A stretch of DNA of 64,000 nt, from positions 68,496 through 132,495 of the forward strand of contig VSDK01020686.1 of the NCBI GenBank assembly GCA_009767595.1. The letters run 5' to 3'. This document shows, piece after piece, positions 63,323-64,000 of this stretch. The stretch comes from Symbiodinium kawagutii (lineage: Eukaryota; Sar; Dinophyceae; Suessiales; Symbiodiniaceae). Each line of letters starts with the position of its first letter. Positions within the stretch are counted from its first letter, which is position 1. The notes under the pieces are model-generated. The model had not been told where the DNA came from. It did not search any database and saw nothing but the letters and a program-made list of their open reading frames with translations. Both the position numbers and the translations under genes were made by a program.

Positions 63323-64000
63323 CTGCGGCGCAGCACCGGCGTCCCTGGCTCAGCCATGGCCCGCAACGATGGCTTCACTACCCAGCCATGGTGGGTGGTT
63401 AAACTCATAGCACTAGCCATGTATAGCTGGGATATACCCTGTGATTACTGTTCATGTTGGATCATATAGTTGGTATATGTCCTACTATCGTTGGCTTTTT
63501 CTATGCTCCATGATCCAACATCAACTATTCATGTTGTATTTCCTATGGGGCTTAATGCCTGCGGTTGGTCATTGGTTAAGCATTCACTATTGTTATGGTT
63601 CATATCATCACTATGACGAGTGAATTAATTGTTGGTGAACAAATGAGTGAATGATTAACTTGTCATAGCAGTTAGTTTATAGTTGGTTAATCATTAACTA
63701 TCGATCATCTCATTGCTTAGTCATTGCTTAACCCTTGGTCCATATTGGATATCTATGGGGGACAAGACCTACGGCTAATCATTGGTTTATCATTAACTAT
63801 GCTTCATATCATTGGTTTAACGGTTAACCCGCTGGTTAATACCTATAGCCAATCATTTTGATGGTTCATTAACTGTAGGTATCCAATATGAACCAATGGG
63901 TTAACCATAGTCAATCATTACTTTATAAAATCATCCTGGAGTAGATAGAATATCCCCCATGTTCAATATCTAAACCATTGACCTACTAGTAATGCTTCAA

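Noticed and set aside
1..64000. tRNA, rRNA or other structured RNA genes
   Set aside because: No cloverleaf, rRNA core motif or snRNA-like sequence was recognised by eye.

Overview
The window is nuclear DNA of a peridinin-type dinoflagellate. Four independent signs agree. (1) A phosphoribulokinase gene is split into small exons. Its introns start with GC, GA or GT and all end in AG before a G. (2) The predicted leader of that protein is a signal peptide followed by FVAP, the plastid-import motif of peridinin dinoflagellates. (3) A retroposed mRNA copy still carries the dinoflagellate spliced leader. (4) A LINE-type retrotransposon carries its own cytosine DNA methyltransferase, a combination already reported from dinoflagellates. 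No genus can be named from the sequence alone.

Layout. Both multi-exon genes run on the minus strand. From about 63.3 kb down to 41.7 kb lie GC-rich exon islands of an unrecognised Pro/Ala-rich gene (gene X). From 39,496 down to about 761 lies a plastid phosphoribulokinase (PRK) gene reconstructed here as 19 exons of 21-110 nt over about 38.7 kb. Reading phase is kept across all 18 introns. The introns are AT-rich and packed with short inverted-repeat elements (at least four families), microsatellites and larger insertions.

Insertions. PRK intron 7 (15.4 kb) holds a complete 10,090-bp LINE (16,659-26,748, plus strand) with a 14-bp target-site duplication, and a 14-repeat ankyrin gene (minus strand). 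PRK intron 3 holds a single-exon BTB/BACK/propeller gene (minus strand) and an assembly gap (34,929-35,567). An intron of gene X holds a spliced-leader mRNA retrocopy (48,065-49,443) with a 16-bp target-site duplication and one frameshift. Another holds a 914-bp element with terminal inverted repeats and a TAGGTA duplication.

How parts relate. The LINE encodes methyltransferase, endonuclease, reverse transcriptase and RNase H. Its two ORFs share one frame and are separated by a single UGA in a UGA-CUAG context. ORF2 has a 2A-like GEASNPGP just before the endonuclease. The LINE ends in GGAAAAGGAAAA and the mRNA retrocopy ends in GGAAATGGAAATGGAA, which suggests related LINE machinery made the retrocopy. 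About half of the PRK introns are bounded by AGGN direct repeats, so the odd donor dinucleotides may simply reflect how the introns were inserted.
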